Source: Gracilaria domingensis (Eukaryota > Rhodophyta > Florideophyceae > Gracilariales > Gracilariaceae). Taken from it: DNA of 63,577 nucleotides. The position numbers were made by a program, and so were the translations under genes. Below are positions 40,219 through 51,518 of the stretch, one piece after another. The notes beneath the pieces were generated by a model that worked only from the letters and a program-made list of their open reading frames with translations, was not told the origin of the DNA and did not search any database. The first letter of the stretch is position 1. Every line of letters begins with the position of its first letter. Location: assembly GCA_022539475.1 (NCBI GenBank), contig VCMS01000267.1, forward strand, positions 88,683 to 152,259, read 5' to 3'.

Positions 40219-43200
40219 ATGAGAAAGGGTTCCAATATGGATGACTCACAACAGCCCGGATCGTCAAAGCGACGTCGCACAGCACGCCAGCCTTCATCTT
40301 CGTCCCAGTGTACTCAATCCACCAGATCTATATATGAGAATTCTTGGGAGAATGATATGAGAACAGGCCAACCAAGAGATCAAACGATTCACAAAAGGCA
40401 CGAAGAAAGCTTCGAGAGTCATTCAAGCGGTTCGAAAGACAGCAATCCAGAATATCTTAGTAATGACTTAATTTCTTCAACACCACTCCATTGTTTTGCA
40501 CAAGACGCTCCACTCCCTCGAGCAAGCAGTAGTTACTTTAGGCTGCCACGCGCCCCCGATCAATTTCAAAAGCTCAGAATAACTCACAACTCCCGTTCAC
40601 AGCAAAGAACAACGCAAGAAAATGATCAGAAGCAGACTGGAGGACCCATTGGTGAAATTCTTTCGAGCAGGAGGAAGAATGCAGTTCACAATTCGGTTCA
40701 TGTTCAGCCCGAAAATCTATCTGGCCTACAAAGTTCACCAACTCCGTTGGAATTGGCAGTTTTCGATGAGAGCAGTTACCCCCAGACCCCACATATCGAT
40801 TTTAGCCATTCTGCCAATCCCATCATTGAATCACTTGAAGAGGAACATGCTCCAGCAGCATCAGATGCAAATAAAGAAGCAGCTCATGGAAACTCCTCGA
40901 AAACTCTAAGTAACTATTCAGTCTCATCACTTCATAACACATACGAGTATTCTTCAACGCAGGAGCATGTGCTTGTGCATGGCTCTTATAATGATGGAAA
41001 GGAAAGGGAACTTCTCAGATTGATGGATATAATTAACATTGTCGAATACAGCGGAATGTCAAAGAACCAGTCTCGAGCTCTACTCGAAACAAACATTTTG
41101 CATTCTCGGTATAGTTATGATGCTTTGATTCGACACGCTCTCTCGAAGTCGGCTGTTGGCAAGCATTTTGGTACGATGTGTACCGAGGAACATGTGGCGG
41201 TGTACACGACGCACAAAAGAGAACAAGAATTCTGCCCCTCTGAGACCTGTGATCGAAACGTCTCTACGAATCGGAAGTTCTGGTACCGTAAACCCTCCGA
41301 GATGTTGAAATCCCTATGTGCTCAAAAAGACTCCTTGTGGGCTCTAATGGACGGTTGTGCCGAAGCAAAGGCCAGCATGCAGTCAGGTGGTGTAGAAGAG
41401 GGTGGATATATCAAGGACTACTACAGTGGCACATATTTCCGGGAGAGGTTCGGGAGGATGGTACTCCGTTGGAAGCCCGAGGAAGACTTGTATATCTTTT
41501 TGACTTTCTCTTCCGATGGATTTGAGGTCTTCAAAGGACGGAAGACCACCAAATCTTCATGGCCAATGATATTTGTTGTTCTCAACTTCGACTGCAGCCT
41601 TCGCTTTCAGGCATCGAACACATTGATAACAGCATTTGCGCCAGGGTCACATGACCAAACATTGTTCGACAGCTTCTTGCAACCAGTTGTTGCGGATCTC
41701 AGAGAACTCGAAAACGGTATCAGCGTGCACTGTGCTGATGGAAAGCGGAGGATTTTGTATGCGTTTGTACTGTTTATCACAGCAGACTGGCCTGCAGCCA
41801 GTAAACTCATTGGCATGAAAGGTCACAACGCGCAGCATCCTTGTCGAAGGTGCAAGAAAGAGGCGAAAAGGGTTGGAAACTCTTTGCGCTTACTACCGGA
41901 GCTGGGAACAAAGAATAGAAAGCAAGCCATGACAGGAGAGCTTTTAGGGGAGCGAAGCGCATGTATTACATCCGAATGCCCGCGCCAAAGAACACATCAA
42001 GAGGTGGCGGATGTTTGGAGGAGGCTTAAGTCAAGGACATCACTGCTTAGTGGTGCCCAACTAGAGATGTTGAAGAAAAGCACTGGTGTGAAGAGATGTC
42101 CAGAGGTATCAAAACTCTCTATCGATGTGGTCAAAGGAACTCCATATGACCCGATGCACCAATGGATCCTCGGATGGGTGAAGCACGTGACATCGCTTTG
42201 TATTGGATCCCACAAACAATGTATCGGAAGAAACTCACCGTTTGTGTTGCGCCGCTCTACAATTCATCACATCAACCAATCGTTAACAAGAGGATACCAG
42301 GGGTTTCCTGCAGAGTGGGGAAGACCACCGGAGTCTTTCGATTACATTTCAGGTTTTAAGGCGGAGGACTACAAGAATATTGCCTTGTACTATGGACCTG
42401 TCTTGTTCCGAGGACTGGGAATTGATGTTCGCATTAGCAAACTGTGGTATGCAACTTGCAGGATAACGCATATTCTTTTCGATACAAGCCCTTCGGTGTC
42501 GCATATCAAGGAATTAAGAAGTCTTCTGCAGATCGCTCACTCCCTCTTCGTTGAAAGTTTCTACGTGAATGAGGAACATGCGTTTTGCTTAACGCCAACG
42601 ACCCACGCTGTTCTCCACTTCCCTGAAATATTACAGGAGTGTGGCCCTCTTCGAAATGTTTCTCAATTCATAGTCGAGCGGGTGGCAGGGCGACTTGGGG
42701 ACATGATGACATCTACTAATAGACCCGAGGCCAATCTGTTTCACAAGACGCACACACTCTTTGCTCTCCGTTTGTTCAATGGCGGCTTCGATAAGAAAAT
42801 TAACAAGCCTGGACAGCATTCGAATATTGAGCGTATTGATGTTGGCACACACTGGAATACTGAAGGCTGTAATGACAAAGCACTCGAGCTGCAGGATCGC
42901 AATCAGAACGAGTTCTCTGCGGAGAGTAACGAGCTCTCTTCGGATTCTGGAGGCGTTGCTGAGGCAGCAGTGCGGAGTATGAAAGGCAGGAGTTATTTGG
43001 TTCAGGGTTCTGAGCGACTCCGTCAAGCTCTGGACTACGCGCGTGGTGCCCTCTCCGTAACGAGCTATGACATTCGCATCGCAAGCCTCCGACATTTTCC
43101 TAAAGCGCTCATATCAGACGGTGATGTTGAGGTCCATTTGGAAGGACGGTCGGAGTATCGACGGCGACTCGCACAAGATACACAGCGCGCGCGTCAGCGA

Positions 43201-43605
43201 TGCTGGATAGCTGGAGTGTTTGAAGCGGAGGAGGGTGCACCAGAAATTTCGAACAGCTGTGAGGTTGAAAAAGAAGTATTCTATGGCTGCATTGATGAAA
43301 TTTGGAGGGCCAAAGTGTCTTTTCGCCGACCCGGGGAGCAGCTTATCTACACCAGAATGATGAACATGGTGCGGGTGGATTGGGTTTATGGGATGAAAAC
43401 AGATCGAATAACTAGAGTGCCCTCCGTCGATCTATCATCGGGATCGAGACGTGGCAGTCTTCGTGATACGAAGCGCACTGTCGAAGACATCAACTCGATT
43501 TCTCACTCAATTGCGTTCCTGGATCATGGTGGTAGGAGGCATTTCTTGGATCCGCGGATGCCAGAATTTGGTAGTTCGGTACGACTCGGTGGTGTCATTG
43601 GGTAG
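40219..43605 (+). CDS. tnp2-type transposase, intact (1128 aa)
   Basis: Uninterrupted from the ATG at 40219 to TAG at 43603-43605; a second ATG follows six codons later. The first 330 residues are Ser/Gln/basic and probably disordered. The catalytic region begins near residue 400 with features of the transposase tnp2 family (EnSpm/CACTA): FRERFGRMVLRW, DGFEVFKGRKTTKSSWPMIF, APGSHDQTLFDSFLQPVVADL, then FITADWPAASKLIGMKGHN and a Cys cluster HPCRRCKKEAKR. Further on, SKLSIDVVKGTPYDPMHQ and VERVAGRLGDMMTSTNRPEAN resemble the family C-terminal half. It would bind and cut the ends of the element. It is the longest uninterrupted frame in the window, which argues for recent activity. Confidence 0.87.
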   Translation: MRKGSNMDDSQQPGSSKRRRTARQPSSSSQCTQSTRSIYENSWENDMRTGQPRDQTIHKRHEESFESHSSGSKDSNPEYLSNDLISSTPLHCFAQDAPLPRASSSYFRLPRAPDQFQKLRITHNSRSQQRTTQENDQKQTGGPIGEILSSRRKNAVHNSVHVQPENLSGLQSSPTPLELAVFDESSYPQTPHIDFSHSANPIIESLEEEHAPAASDANKEAAHGNSSKTLSNYSVSSLHNTYEYSSTQEHVLVHGSYNDGKERELLRLMDIINIVEYSGMSKNQSRALLETNILHSRYSYDALIRHALSKSAVGKHFGTMCTEEHVAVYTTHKREQEFCPSETCDRNVSTNRKFWYRKPSEMLKSLCAQKDSLWALMDGCAEAKASMQSGGVEEGGYIKDYYSGTYFRERFGRMVLRWKPEEDLYIFLTFSSDGFEVFKGRKTTKSSWPMIFVVLNFDCSLRFQASNTLITAFAPGSHDQTLFDSFLQPVVADLRELENGISVHCADGKRRILYAFVLFITADWPAASKLIGMKGHNAQHPCRRCKKEAKRVGNSLRLLPELGTKNRKQAMTGELLGERSACITSECPRQRTHQEVADVWRRLKSRTSLLSGAQLEMLKKSTGVKRCPEVSKLSIDVVKGTPYDPMHQWILGWVKHVTSLCIGSHKQCIGRNSPFVLRRSTIHHINQSLTRGYQGFPAEWGRPPESFDYISGFKAEDYKNIALYYGPVLFRGLGIDVRISKLWYATCRITHILFDTSPSVSHIKELRSLLQIAHSLFVESFYVNEEHAFCLTPTTHAVLHFPEILQECGPLRNVSQFIVERVAGRLGDMMTSTNRPEANLFHKTHTLFALRLFNGGFDKKINKPGQHSNIERIDVGTHWNTEGCNDKALELQDRNQNEFSAESNELSSDSGGVAEAAVRSMKGRSYLVQGSERLRQALDYARGALSVTSYDIRIASLRHFPKALISDGDVEVHLEGRSEYRRRLAQDTQRARQRCWIAGVFEAEEGAPEISNSCEVEKEVFYGCIDEIWRAKVSFRRPGEQLIYTRMMNMVRVDWVYGMKTDRITRVPSVDLSSGSRRGSLRDTKRTVEDINSISHSIAFLDHGGRRHFLDPRMPEFGSSVRLGGVIG

Positions 43606-43865
43606 ACCGTGACTTGAATTAGACCACGTTTTGGCGTGACGATGAAACACATGTGACGAGGACTCGTCACCCATAGCGTGTCAAAAATGGTGACATTACC
43701 TTAGTCACTTATTATAGTAATTAATAAAAATTATTTTAAACAAAATATTTCAAGTGCGCACTAAATTCTGAAAAAATCCAGTGGTTTGTAATATGCCCCT
43801 ATTTTTCAAAGTTTTAGCAAAATTATCCACCGTGTATCAACTGCTACATCATCTGCTACATCCAT
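43606..43865. other. 3' flank of tnp2-type gene
   Basis: AT-rich stretch at 43705-43760 with AATAAAA at 43731-43737, a likely polyadenylation signal. No gene. Confidence 0.5.
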
Positions 43866-44040
43866 GGGGCAGAACCCGTACATCATGTTGCACATCTTTA
43901 ACCATAACACCCGCCCATCTACCGCGTATCACACGGGTATCTACTGAATATCCAAACATGTCCTTGGAACAGTCTTAAGAGCATAATCACCCGTACATCA
44001 CTCGGAATATCCGTCGCATATCCACATGCCTCTCTGGGTC
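43866..44040 (-). repeat. Right terminal and subterminal repeats of the CACTA-like element
   Basis: Read on the minus strand it has GGATATGCG, GGATATTCCG, GATGTACGGG, GGATATTC, AGATACCCG, GATACGCGG and AGATGTGC units, the same family as the left cluster but inverted. Confidence 0.6.
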
Positions 44041-44204
44041 ATCTTTACGCCACTTTGCATAGCGCTTTTCGTGAATTCATTGCGCTCACCAGCTAGTGAG
44101 CATTATAGTGATCAAGCTGCTGCTGTCACACGGTACGCGAAGCCCATGATCAAAACGGACGCGTCGCGGAAAGGTGCACGTGACCTGTAAACGGGACTCG
44201 GCGC

Positions 44205-45272
44205 CTAGCTTTCGAAGGCGATGGGCAAATGACGCTGTGGGTTTCCAGTCGGAAAGCTCATCGTCTCGCTGAATATCATTCCGCGACGCTTACACTTTGA
44301 AGACTTCGGGCACATGGTTATGACCAAAGGCATCCTGTGTGCTGTAGGTTCTGCCGTCTTCACTAGGCCTCCATGAGTTATAATTGACATCGATTGTCTG
44401 CGTTTCTGCGAGCAAAGTTCTTCCACGAGCAACGCTGCCAACGAAAACGCCTTCGCCTGGGATGGGTGCGGGCGGCTTGCGGCTTCCTTGCCTGAAACTC
44501 CAGCCATCTCAGCAGTGTTCAAGTTCCTTTCGAACGCTTTACCGGCTTCTATACTCACGTCTAGGGCCGTACAATTCTTCACCGAGCCCTGCACAGTTCT
44601 AGCGTTGCCATATATTTCTTCCTCTTCCTCCAGAGTCATTTGATCCCTCACTTCGTCTATTGTGTTCAGTTCATCAATAATGCTAGCAGCATCCCCCTGT
44701 ACCTCTGACACCAGTTCGTGAGCGTTCACACTCTCAGCAGTAGCCTAATTGTTAGAATGACGGGCGTCCGTCTTCCCACTCACAGCTGCCTCCACCGTGT
44801 CCTGAAACGAGTGAAAAGACGTGAATGATCCAGCTCCCGCCGCCAAATGGCATCCAAGAGATAAGCGCTCGATCGGGATCCTGTTTTCCATTGCGGTGTA
44901 CACTGAACAGCTTGACCTCTTGCACTTTTCATATCCCAGACAGTCGCACTTATATGACGCTTGACACACACCCAGCAAACACAAGCTCTCGCCTTAATAC
45001 TTCAGGCATGATCCAGACTAAGCCGCCTCTCAGCACGAGTCTTCAGTAATGACACATTCAGAGCTTGCAACAGCTTGGGCGTGCGAATAAGTGCACATCG
45101 CACAGGCTAAAAGAACGAGAGAAACCCCGTGACTCGGATGTTCATCTTGACGATTGTTCCAAAGGCCCTTGCAGCGAGTTGTTACGCGAGGTGAAAAAGA
45201 GTTGAAGCAGTTGATGCAATGAACGATCGGTTGGTTGTTCGTGATGACTGGGGTAGAGGCTGAAGCAAACAA
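44205..45272 (-). pseudogene. Unrecognised broken gene in Harbinger B
   Basis: Three minus-strand stretches in one phase (about 45272-45030, 44984-44745, 44729-44205) separated by stops. A Cys-rich piece (VCQASYKCDCLGYEKCKRSSC pattern, six Cys) is followed by an acidic stretch (DELNTIDEVRDQ, EEEEEIYG). It resembles a broken secreted or Cys-rich protein but no family is recognised. Between the CACTA-like right end and ORF2, so original Harbinger B interior. Confidence 0.35.
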
Positions 45273-45656
45273 TGAGTACGATGAGTGTGCGCGCTTCTGT
45301 AGCCATCATGAGTTCGGCTTCCGTAGGCCTTGGTTGCTGGGAGCCGAGAACTCCTTCCAATTCAAATGTGCAGATGTCGACCCACGGAGGTTAGAGTGGC
45401 CTACGTCTCAGCTAAACGGGGCTTAGTGTCGGAAGTAGCACAAGAGTGACATCAATTGCAAACAATCGGCATGGTCCAGTCAAGTACGCTCTCATGCTCT
45501 TTGTCACGAACCGTCGTGAGTGGAACAGGGAATGCGCCACGGACGGGATGACGGGTATACCTTCTTGGCATTGAATGGTGGTGAATGGATTCGGGCCAGA
45601 AATCTAGGGCAATAAAGCGCTGATGTGGTGTGCAATAAACAACAACTCGCATTCTA
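45273..45656. other. Spacer before ORF2 of Harbinger B
   Basis: 384 bases downstream of the ORF2 stop; no gene or repeat recognised. Confidence 0.4.
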
Positions 45657-47081
45657 TCACGATCTGGATTGCATCGCTGCACCGCAATCAAGGTTAGCCT
45701 TAAGTTTATCCAGAACACGCTTGAAAAACTGGCTGTCCTCAACACTTCTAGCTTTCTCCATCATTTGCATGGTTTTCCCAATTGCTTCCAATGCAGAAGT
45801 AGTATGACGAGCGTGAGCCTCAAACATTTCAAGCTGAAGAGTACGGCGTTTTAGCTCATCATTTTCCACAGAACTTGTGTCACGTCTAGCAGAAAGAACA
45901 GAAACAAACCCGTCCATGCCAACAATATTGACATCTCGCCTGTTACGTCGTGATGAGTATTGACTACGACTGACATCATTCCCTCCAAATCCGTATGGTG
46001 ATATGCCTTCATTGACGCCTTCCTCTCGTTGCGTGTCTGCCTCCAGTGCTCTGGTCGCTAGAGGTTGCAGAATATGGTGCAATTTAAGAAATCAATGCGC
46101 GTACATGATGTAACTGACTCCGTTAGCGAAACTAGGAAACGCTTCCGGATCGCCTTGTCCAGTTGATTCGTAGCGAGATAAGCATATGCCGTATTGGCTC
46201 TTGAACGCAGAAAATTTACGCTTCAGTAAACCACCCTCTCGTTCATATGGTCGCTGTGCAGGGTTCAATAAACTGATATCACTGAGAGTAACACCACCTG
46301 TAAGGATGGTATTTCGAGTTGGTTTGAAATATATGCCATTAAACAAAGGAGCAATCTTCTCGCACCAAGGGTCTTCGTGCTACTGGTCCAATTCAGTCCT
46401 GTTCAAACATTCCATCAACTTCTGCCGCGCGGCAGTCATGCGTGGATCAGCTAGAACATGAAGTATACGGCAATATTCTAACGCTTCAAACGCGGGGGCT
46501 CTACCGTTGGTAACTGAAGAACTATTTACATGTTCTGTCATCGTAGGCAAACCAATTTTAACCTTTCCATCTTCAAGCACTGGGATATCTCCTCGAATAT
46601 ATTTTGATACTTCTTCGCCGGTGTCCTTCCGCTCAATTCGAACGGTCGTCATTGGCAATCTCGACCGAATAGCCATATTGGATTCTGCATGATCAGGTAG
46701 ATCATTAGTGATTCGCTGAAGATCCAAGAACGAAACAGTGCGCTGCACCATTTTTGTCCCGATCAGGTTGAGCTTAGTATCACGCTTGGCATTGTATGCC
46801 CCAACGATTTTAAGAGCTTTCAATGCTCGTTTGCAAAATTCGTTGTTCACCTTTTGTTGTCGTAGAACGGCTACAGCTGTAGATATATCTGTGGCTGCCT
46901 CTTCAGCTGTTGACGCATTACTCGTTGGATGTAAGGGCTGCGGTTGTGAGGGCTGCGCTGAAATGTCCGACATTCGAAACGTTTGTGCTACGAATTGACG
47001 GTGGTTGGGAGCCTCGCATTCTGAAGTGCACGACATAGAAGGAGATTTACGTATTTGAGGTTGTAAGCGCTGTAAAAGCAT
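45657..47081 (-). pseudogene. Harbinger B ORF2 with two nonsense codons
   Basis: One minus-strand phase throughout. Blocks shared with A and C: KALKIVGAYNAKRDTKLN, TTVRIERK, YIRGDIPVLEDGK, LHVLADPRMTAARQKLMEC, DPWCEKIAPLFNG, GGLLKRKFSAFKSQYG and RYESTGQGDPEAF. TAG at 46380-46382 falls where A and C have Gln, and TGA at 46092-46094 falls at the Cys of YAHCFLK. The tail has a long helical stretch (LEMFEAHARHTTSALEAI). Probable DNA-binding or accessory partner of the transposase. Likely start is one of the Met codons between 47081 and about 46970. Confidence 0.85.
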
Positions 47082-47243
47082 AGAACTGATTGCATTGCAA
47101 CAGTGTATGCAATAGCAATCGGCGTCCGTTTCGATGAAGGCGAAACGAATCGAGCTGCCTACGGAAACGGTTGCGGAAACGAGAGCAAGGCAACGTGTTC
47201 AATGACTATTGCACACGTCTTGATTGACCCTTTCCGTTTTCCA

Positions 47244-47268
47244 AATCTGTAAACTCATAGAATGGCCC
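47244..47268 (-). repeat. Harbinger B right terminal inverted repeat
   Basis: Reversed: GGGCCATTCTATGAGTTTAC. Followed by the TAA shared with C (47269-47271). Confidence 0.85.
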
Positions 47269-47271
47269 TAA

Positions 47272-47296
47272 GGGGCGTTCCAGGAGTTTACGAAAT
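47272..47296 (+). repeat. Harbinger C left terminal inverted repeat
   Basis: GGGGCGTTCCAGGAGTTTAC start; exact inverse at 55355-55379 over 25 bases. Confidence 0.93.
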
Positions 47297-47391
47297 CTGT
47301 AAACGAAACCTGGAAAGGTGCATCCAAGCAATCAGCTGTTGACACATTTGTGTGCTGGCAAAATGCGTCTGTTTGTTGTCTGCGAAACGTT

Positions 47392-48855
47392 ATGTTTCCC
47401 AGTCAACGAAACAAAATCCCTTTCCACTGCATGGTCTCCTATCTCGCAAAACTCACCAGCACCTCCTTAACATCCATGGAGTGTCCACCATCGCCACAAA
47501 CCATCACTGCAAGCGCCGAGAACAACACGCGACAGCCCAACGCTGGTGTACCTCACTCTCAATCAAGTGCAACACTTCGCAATCATAGCAATCAGGCAGA
47601 AATTTTTCACACACCGTCGAATAATGACAGTGCATTCGAGACAACAGCGGAGGCCTTGAGCGCATTGAAGATTAACCATTTCACCAACGCTAAATGCAAA
47701 GTTGCACTGAGACTGTTAAACATTTTAGGTGCTCATGGCGCCAAACATGCCACAAAAATGTGGATTCTGTCAGTTAAAATGGTGCAAAGGTCCATACCGA
47801 TCGCCAATTTACTTCAGGTTCTTAACAACTCCAGCCACGAAAGCAATAGGGACTTTGCAGACATCTTAAATCTGCCTTCAACAACCGTTCGCCTTCGTAA
47901 AGTTTCTGACAAAAAAGAAGAAGTATCGTGGCTCAGAGGTGATATACCGATCTTTGAAGATGATATTGGTTTAGTCGGACAACCAAACCAAGATGCTCAG
48001 CCTCAGCAGACGTACACGCAGGAAGAAAGACAGCCAAAGTTGGAAAGCGTAGAGTACTGCCGTCTGTTACATGTTCTTGCAGACTCTCGAATGGCCTCGA
48101 CGAGACAGATGCTCACTGAATGCACGGAACGCAAAGAGCTCGACCAGGAACAGGAGGATCCGTGGACAGAACATATAGCCCCTTTGTTTAATGATGGGCA
48201 GTTTAAGCCGGTGGCGGTTAGCGTTCTAGCTGGAGGTGTCACATTGAGTGATATAAGTAGTCTAAATCCGGCCCGAAGACCACATATTCGGGATGCAGGG
48301 ACGCCGAAACGTAAGTATGGCGTATTAAAAAGTGAGTACGGAACTGCGTTGACCCGGTACGAAGCTTCGGGGCAAGGGGATCCAGACGCGTTTGCAGAAT
48401 TTGCAAATGGAAAGAGCTACATAATGCATGCCTTCTGTTTTTTGAAGGTATATCCAGCTCTGGAACTCCTTGCGACACGTGCATTAGCTTCAGATGCACG
48501 AAGGGAAGAAGGTGTGGGAGCTCCTTTTCGTGGATATGGCTTTGGAGGAAGTGATACTTGGCAGCCGCGAACAAAGCGGCAACAAGTTTTGGGAATGGAA
48601 TCCAGTCATTCTGGAATGTACACGTTTATAACCGCATTGAAACCTCACAACCCTGAGGTGGCTAAATAGTTTGAAGAGGCGGAGCGAGACAAAATGCGGT
48701 TTGAAGCCTATCAAGCTGACGCGCGATTTACACAAGCAACTTTAGAAGCCATTGCAGCTGTACGAGCACAAATAGAGAGGACAGATGACGATGAAGAACG
48801 TAGGGTTCTACAGAATGGTTTGCGGCGCTTGCTTGCCAAGCTGGGCAACAAGTAA
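47392..48855 (+). pseudogene. Harbinger C ORF2 with late nonsense codon
   Basis: Same family as ORF2 of A and B. Start uncertain: an ATG at 47392 or the one at 47476 (ECPPSPQ). The frame runs to TAG at 48667-48669; the conserved C-terminal tail (FEEAERDKMRFEAYQ ... RRLLAKLGNK) continues in the same frame to TAA at 48853-48855. Blocks: LRLLNILGAHGAKHATKM, STTVRLRKV, LRGDIPIFEDD, LHVLADSRMASTRQML, DPWTEHIAPLFNDGQF, KRKYGVLKSEYG, RYEASGQGDPDAF. Only the last 60 or so codons are lost, so the truncated protein could still work. The proposed partner role is as for A. Confidence 0.85.
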
Positions 48856-49918
48856 CATGATGGATATAAACATATCTCGTTCTCTCTATCATTGCCAAAA
48901 ATCTCGCCGTCAATCTGGTGTACATAGTCTGCCTCTGTCATTCCTCAAAGTTGACTCCGTTTTCTTGGATACCAGAATCCCGAGGCGAAAGAAGAGGACC
49001 GACTCATACGGAAGGGAGAGGTAGCATGCTGAGGGGCTAGATTACAAACTGATTCTCGATAGCCCTAGGACGAGAACAAGCTTACAATCACACACTTTAA
49101 GCGCCCTAATAAGGGTTGTTTCCTTCAGAAGTGAAGATGAACACCCTGCCTCCGTTTAGAACCGTCCGTACTACCACACCGTACATTGAATCCCTAAATG
49201 CCGAGACAGTGCTACAATATCGCTCTCTTTGAGTCAAGTCAATTTCAAGTCTTCTTCAAACCAGGGTTCTCTAATAAAGAAGGAAGACTTTATTGGCATC
49301 GGCAAAATGCATACATAGAGGACGCAATAATCAAATGAGCAACACACTCCTGTGTGCACAAAAACATACAACGATTGGCATATCGAAAGCCGGCAGCTCG
49401 GATACTTTGACCTTCTCCTCTACTGTGCAGACTATGCATGTACTGGTTTGAACCAGCTGATGCTGACGGTGACATTCTTCGCATATTGGATCTCAGAGTA
49501 CCACCAAAACCATTCGAGGATCTGGACCTCGTCGAGGTAGATATAATGTTGTCATAGCCGTTAGCATTTCTGGAACGTGTCTGAGATGTTTGACTGGCCG
49601 TCCCAGTTCTAGACGGATCCCTGCGAGTACGGTGTGCGTATGCACGTCGCCTTGACGCTCCTATGTCCTTGTTCGCAACTATGCCTTCGATCTTATTGTT
49701 GATGAGCAGTCATACCTTCTGCGCTGGCGTAGGACTGCCTGCTACGACCGCTGTGCCTGTAATCCCATAGAGACCTCCAGATCCACTTCCACGATGTAGA
49801 AGTAAACGACCAGACTCAAGATTTCTATACGAGCCATATTCAGAGCCATCACGTCTCTCAGGTTATGGACTGGCCACGTCGGCAGCTTCAACTTTGAATC
49901 TCATATCTTCAATTTCTT
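48856..49918. other. Harbinger C interior, unassigned
   Basis: No gene recognised. The minus-strand sequence from 49918 downward may include the decayed C-terminus of the coiled-coil gene. Confidence 0.35.
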
Positions 49919-51477
49919 CTAAACGGCGAATTGGTTCCCATCCCTTCTTCTTCGGTAGTCGGCCTCTCGTCGTAGTCTGGGACACTCGTCATTGGCCCTG
50001 GTCAATGCCTCACGCAATTCATTGATTTGCTGATGACTGTCTCCAGTAGTACTAGAGATATGGGATAGCTTATTCTGGTAGAGTAACACCTGCTGACGGA
50101 GATTCTTAGTCTCTCCGAAGTTGTCGTGAAGCTTCGTAGAGAACTCATTAACAAGCTCGACTTTTGCAGTAACATGGGACATCTCGAGCTCGTAGCCATG
50201 GGTGGCCTCCAACATCTCGAGCCTCATTTCAGAATCCTCAGCCTCACAATCTCTATTTCTTTCGACAAGTTGAGATCTGGTTACATCCTAGCTCTGACCT
50301 TGTTCTTCTCTGCTTTCAAGTTCCTTTCGGAGAAGCTGAAGCTCCATATCTCTGTTCTCTGTCAGTTCGACCATCTTCTGTATCATTGCTCGTTGCACTT
50401 CAGCTCACAGATCTTGCATATGACTGGATATCATAGTAGTGTTCTTGTCCTGCTTTGACTCTGCTTCGTCTATTCGAGTGTGCAGCTTTGCATCTCCTTC
50501 CTACATGGGCTGGTTTAGATTCTCTCCGACCCCTCCCATGGATGGCTTCGAGGCCTGAGATGAACGATCTTGCATTGGCACATTCTTAGTAGTAGCGCTA
50601 AGCCTGCTTCGAGCTTCTTTGAGCTTCTGATCGTGCTCAGCAAGGATCATCTTCACGGCCTCAACAACAGATTCTGAATCTTGTCTTTCTAGAAGGAGAA
50701 TCTCTTGCTGCTCAAACCGGTGAGTCTCCGCGAAAATGATTCGTAGTTCCTTCCTCGAGATTTCATCGCGAGCTGCAACTAACTCCGACGTCAACGAGTC
50801 CAAACGGCGCTTGTCCACTCTAACATCCGGCCCATCTGTATCCATCGCCGTTGCGCCAGATTCAAACTTAGTTAATGTCATTTCTAAGTCTCCAGATGTT
50901 AGTGCTTTCGCTAGTTGCTTAAACTTCTCCGAGTCACTGCCATTGGTTGAAATAGTATTCATGGCAGCTGACCCATCGGCCGAAGGCTTCCCAGACGTAT
51001 CAACTGCGAAAGCTCCTCCTCGACCGTCACCCTGTTTGACAACACTAGTTCTACTCGCTAGTATTTTGTCCTTTCCATCTGTGAACAAATCACCGTAACA
51101 CGCCACCGATGTCCCTTCAGGAACCTCAACAATACTTGAATGGATTTCCCCATCCCGTGACAATAAGCTCTGTGAAGCAAGTTCAAGGGTTTTGTGAGGA
51201 AGCCTGACCGCTCGAGGTCTGCTACTCCTCGAACTGTGCACAGAGGCAGACCCACGCCCAACAGCCAGCTCAGTATCACCGGATGGTAGAGTGGATTCCT
51301 GCGACCGGGATCCAGATGATTGTAATACTGCGGACTTCGGACTGAGTCCTCCATCCAATATATCTGAGCGAACCAAACCCTGATCCCGGCTTTCATCATC
51401 AGAACTTTTCCATACTCAGATCCGTTTCCGGAACAAACCGGCGGAGGGCTCCATTGTGCTACTCGGCCGTTTTCCAT
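49919..51477 (-). pseudogene. Broken coiled-coil protein in Harbinger C
   Basis: Begins at an ATG at 51477 (ENGRVAQWSPPPVCSG), shifts phase near 51370, then reads in one phase from 51376 to 49919 with stops near 50501 and between 50460 and 50230. The N-terminal half is Ser/Gly/Thr rich. From about 50850 downward heptad-like helical sequence dominates (RLDSLTSELVAARDEISRKE, MLEATHGYELEMSHVTAKVE, INELREALTRANDECPRL). No specific family recognised; long coiled coils are common in motor, vesicle-tether and nuclear-envelope proteins. It lies head to tail with the WD40 pseudogene on the same strand, so both may have been captured together. Confidence 0.5.
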
Positions 51478-51518
51478 GATCGTTGGGCTAGGGAGGCGGT
51501 GTTTGGTCGCTGAACTTT

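Larger units (their letters stand above)
32877..44040. mobile_element. EnSpm/CACTA-like element nested in Harbinger B (ends approximate)
   Basis: Candidate ends are CACCCAGAGA at 32877-32886 and its near inverse TCTCTGGGTC at 44031-44040. Inside each end is a cluster of GATATNCG/GATACCC units, in opposite orientation at the two ends, as in CACTA subterminal repeats. Contents: a tnp2-type transposase, a divergent partner gene and captured broken genes. CACTAG begins at 32870, but the right end does not end in TAGTG and no target duplication is clear, so the exact ends are uncertain. Confidence 0.6.
28422..47268. mobile_element. PIF/Harbinger-like element B (18.8 kb with a nested element)
   Basis: Flanked by TAA at 28419-28421 and 47269-47271. 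The ends match at 16 of 17 bases (GGGCCATTGTATGAGTT and reversed GGGCCATTCTATGAGTT) and differ from the ends of A and C. Transposase at the left end (plus), ORF2 at the right end (minus): the same two-gene plan as A and C, mirrored. Subtracting the nested CACTA-like element leaves about 7.7 kb, close to A (8.4) and C (8.1). Its own interior contains a phosphofructokinase pseudogene. Confidence 0.85.
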
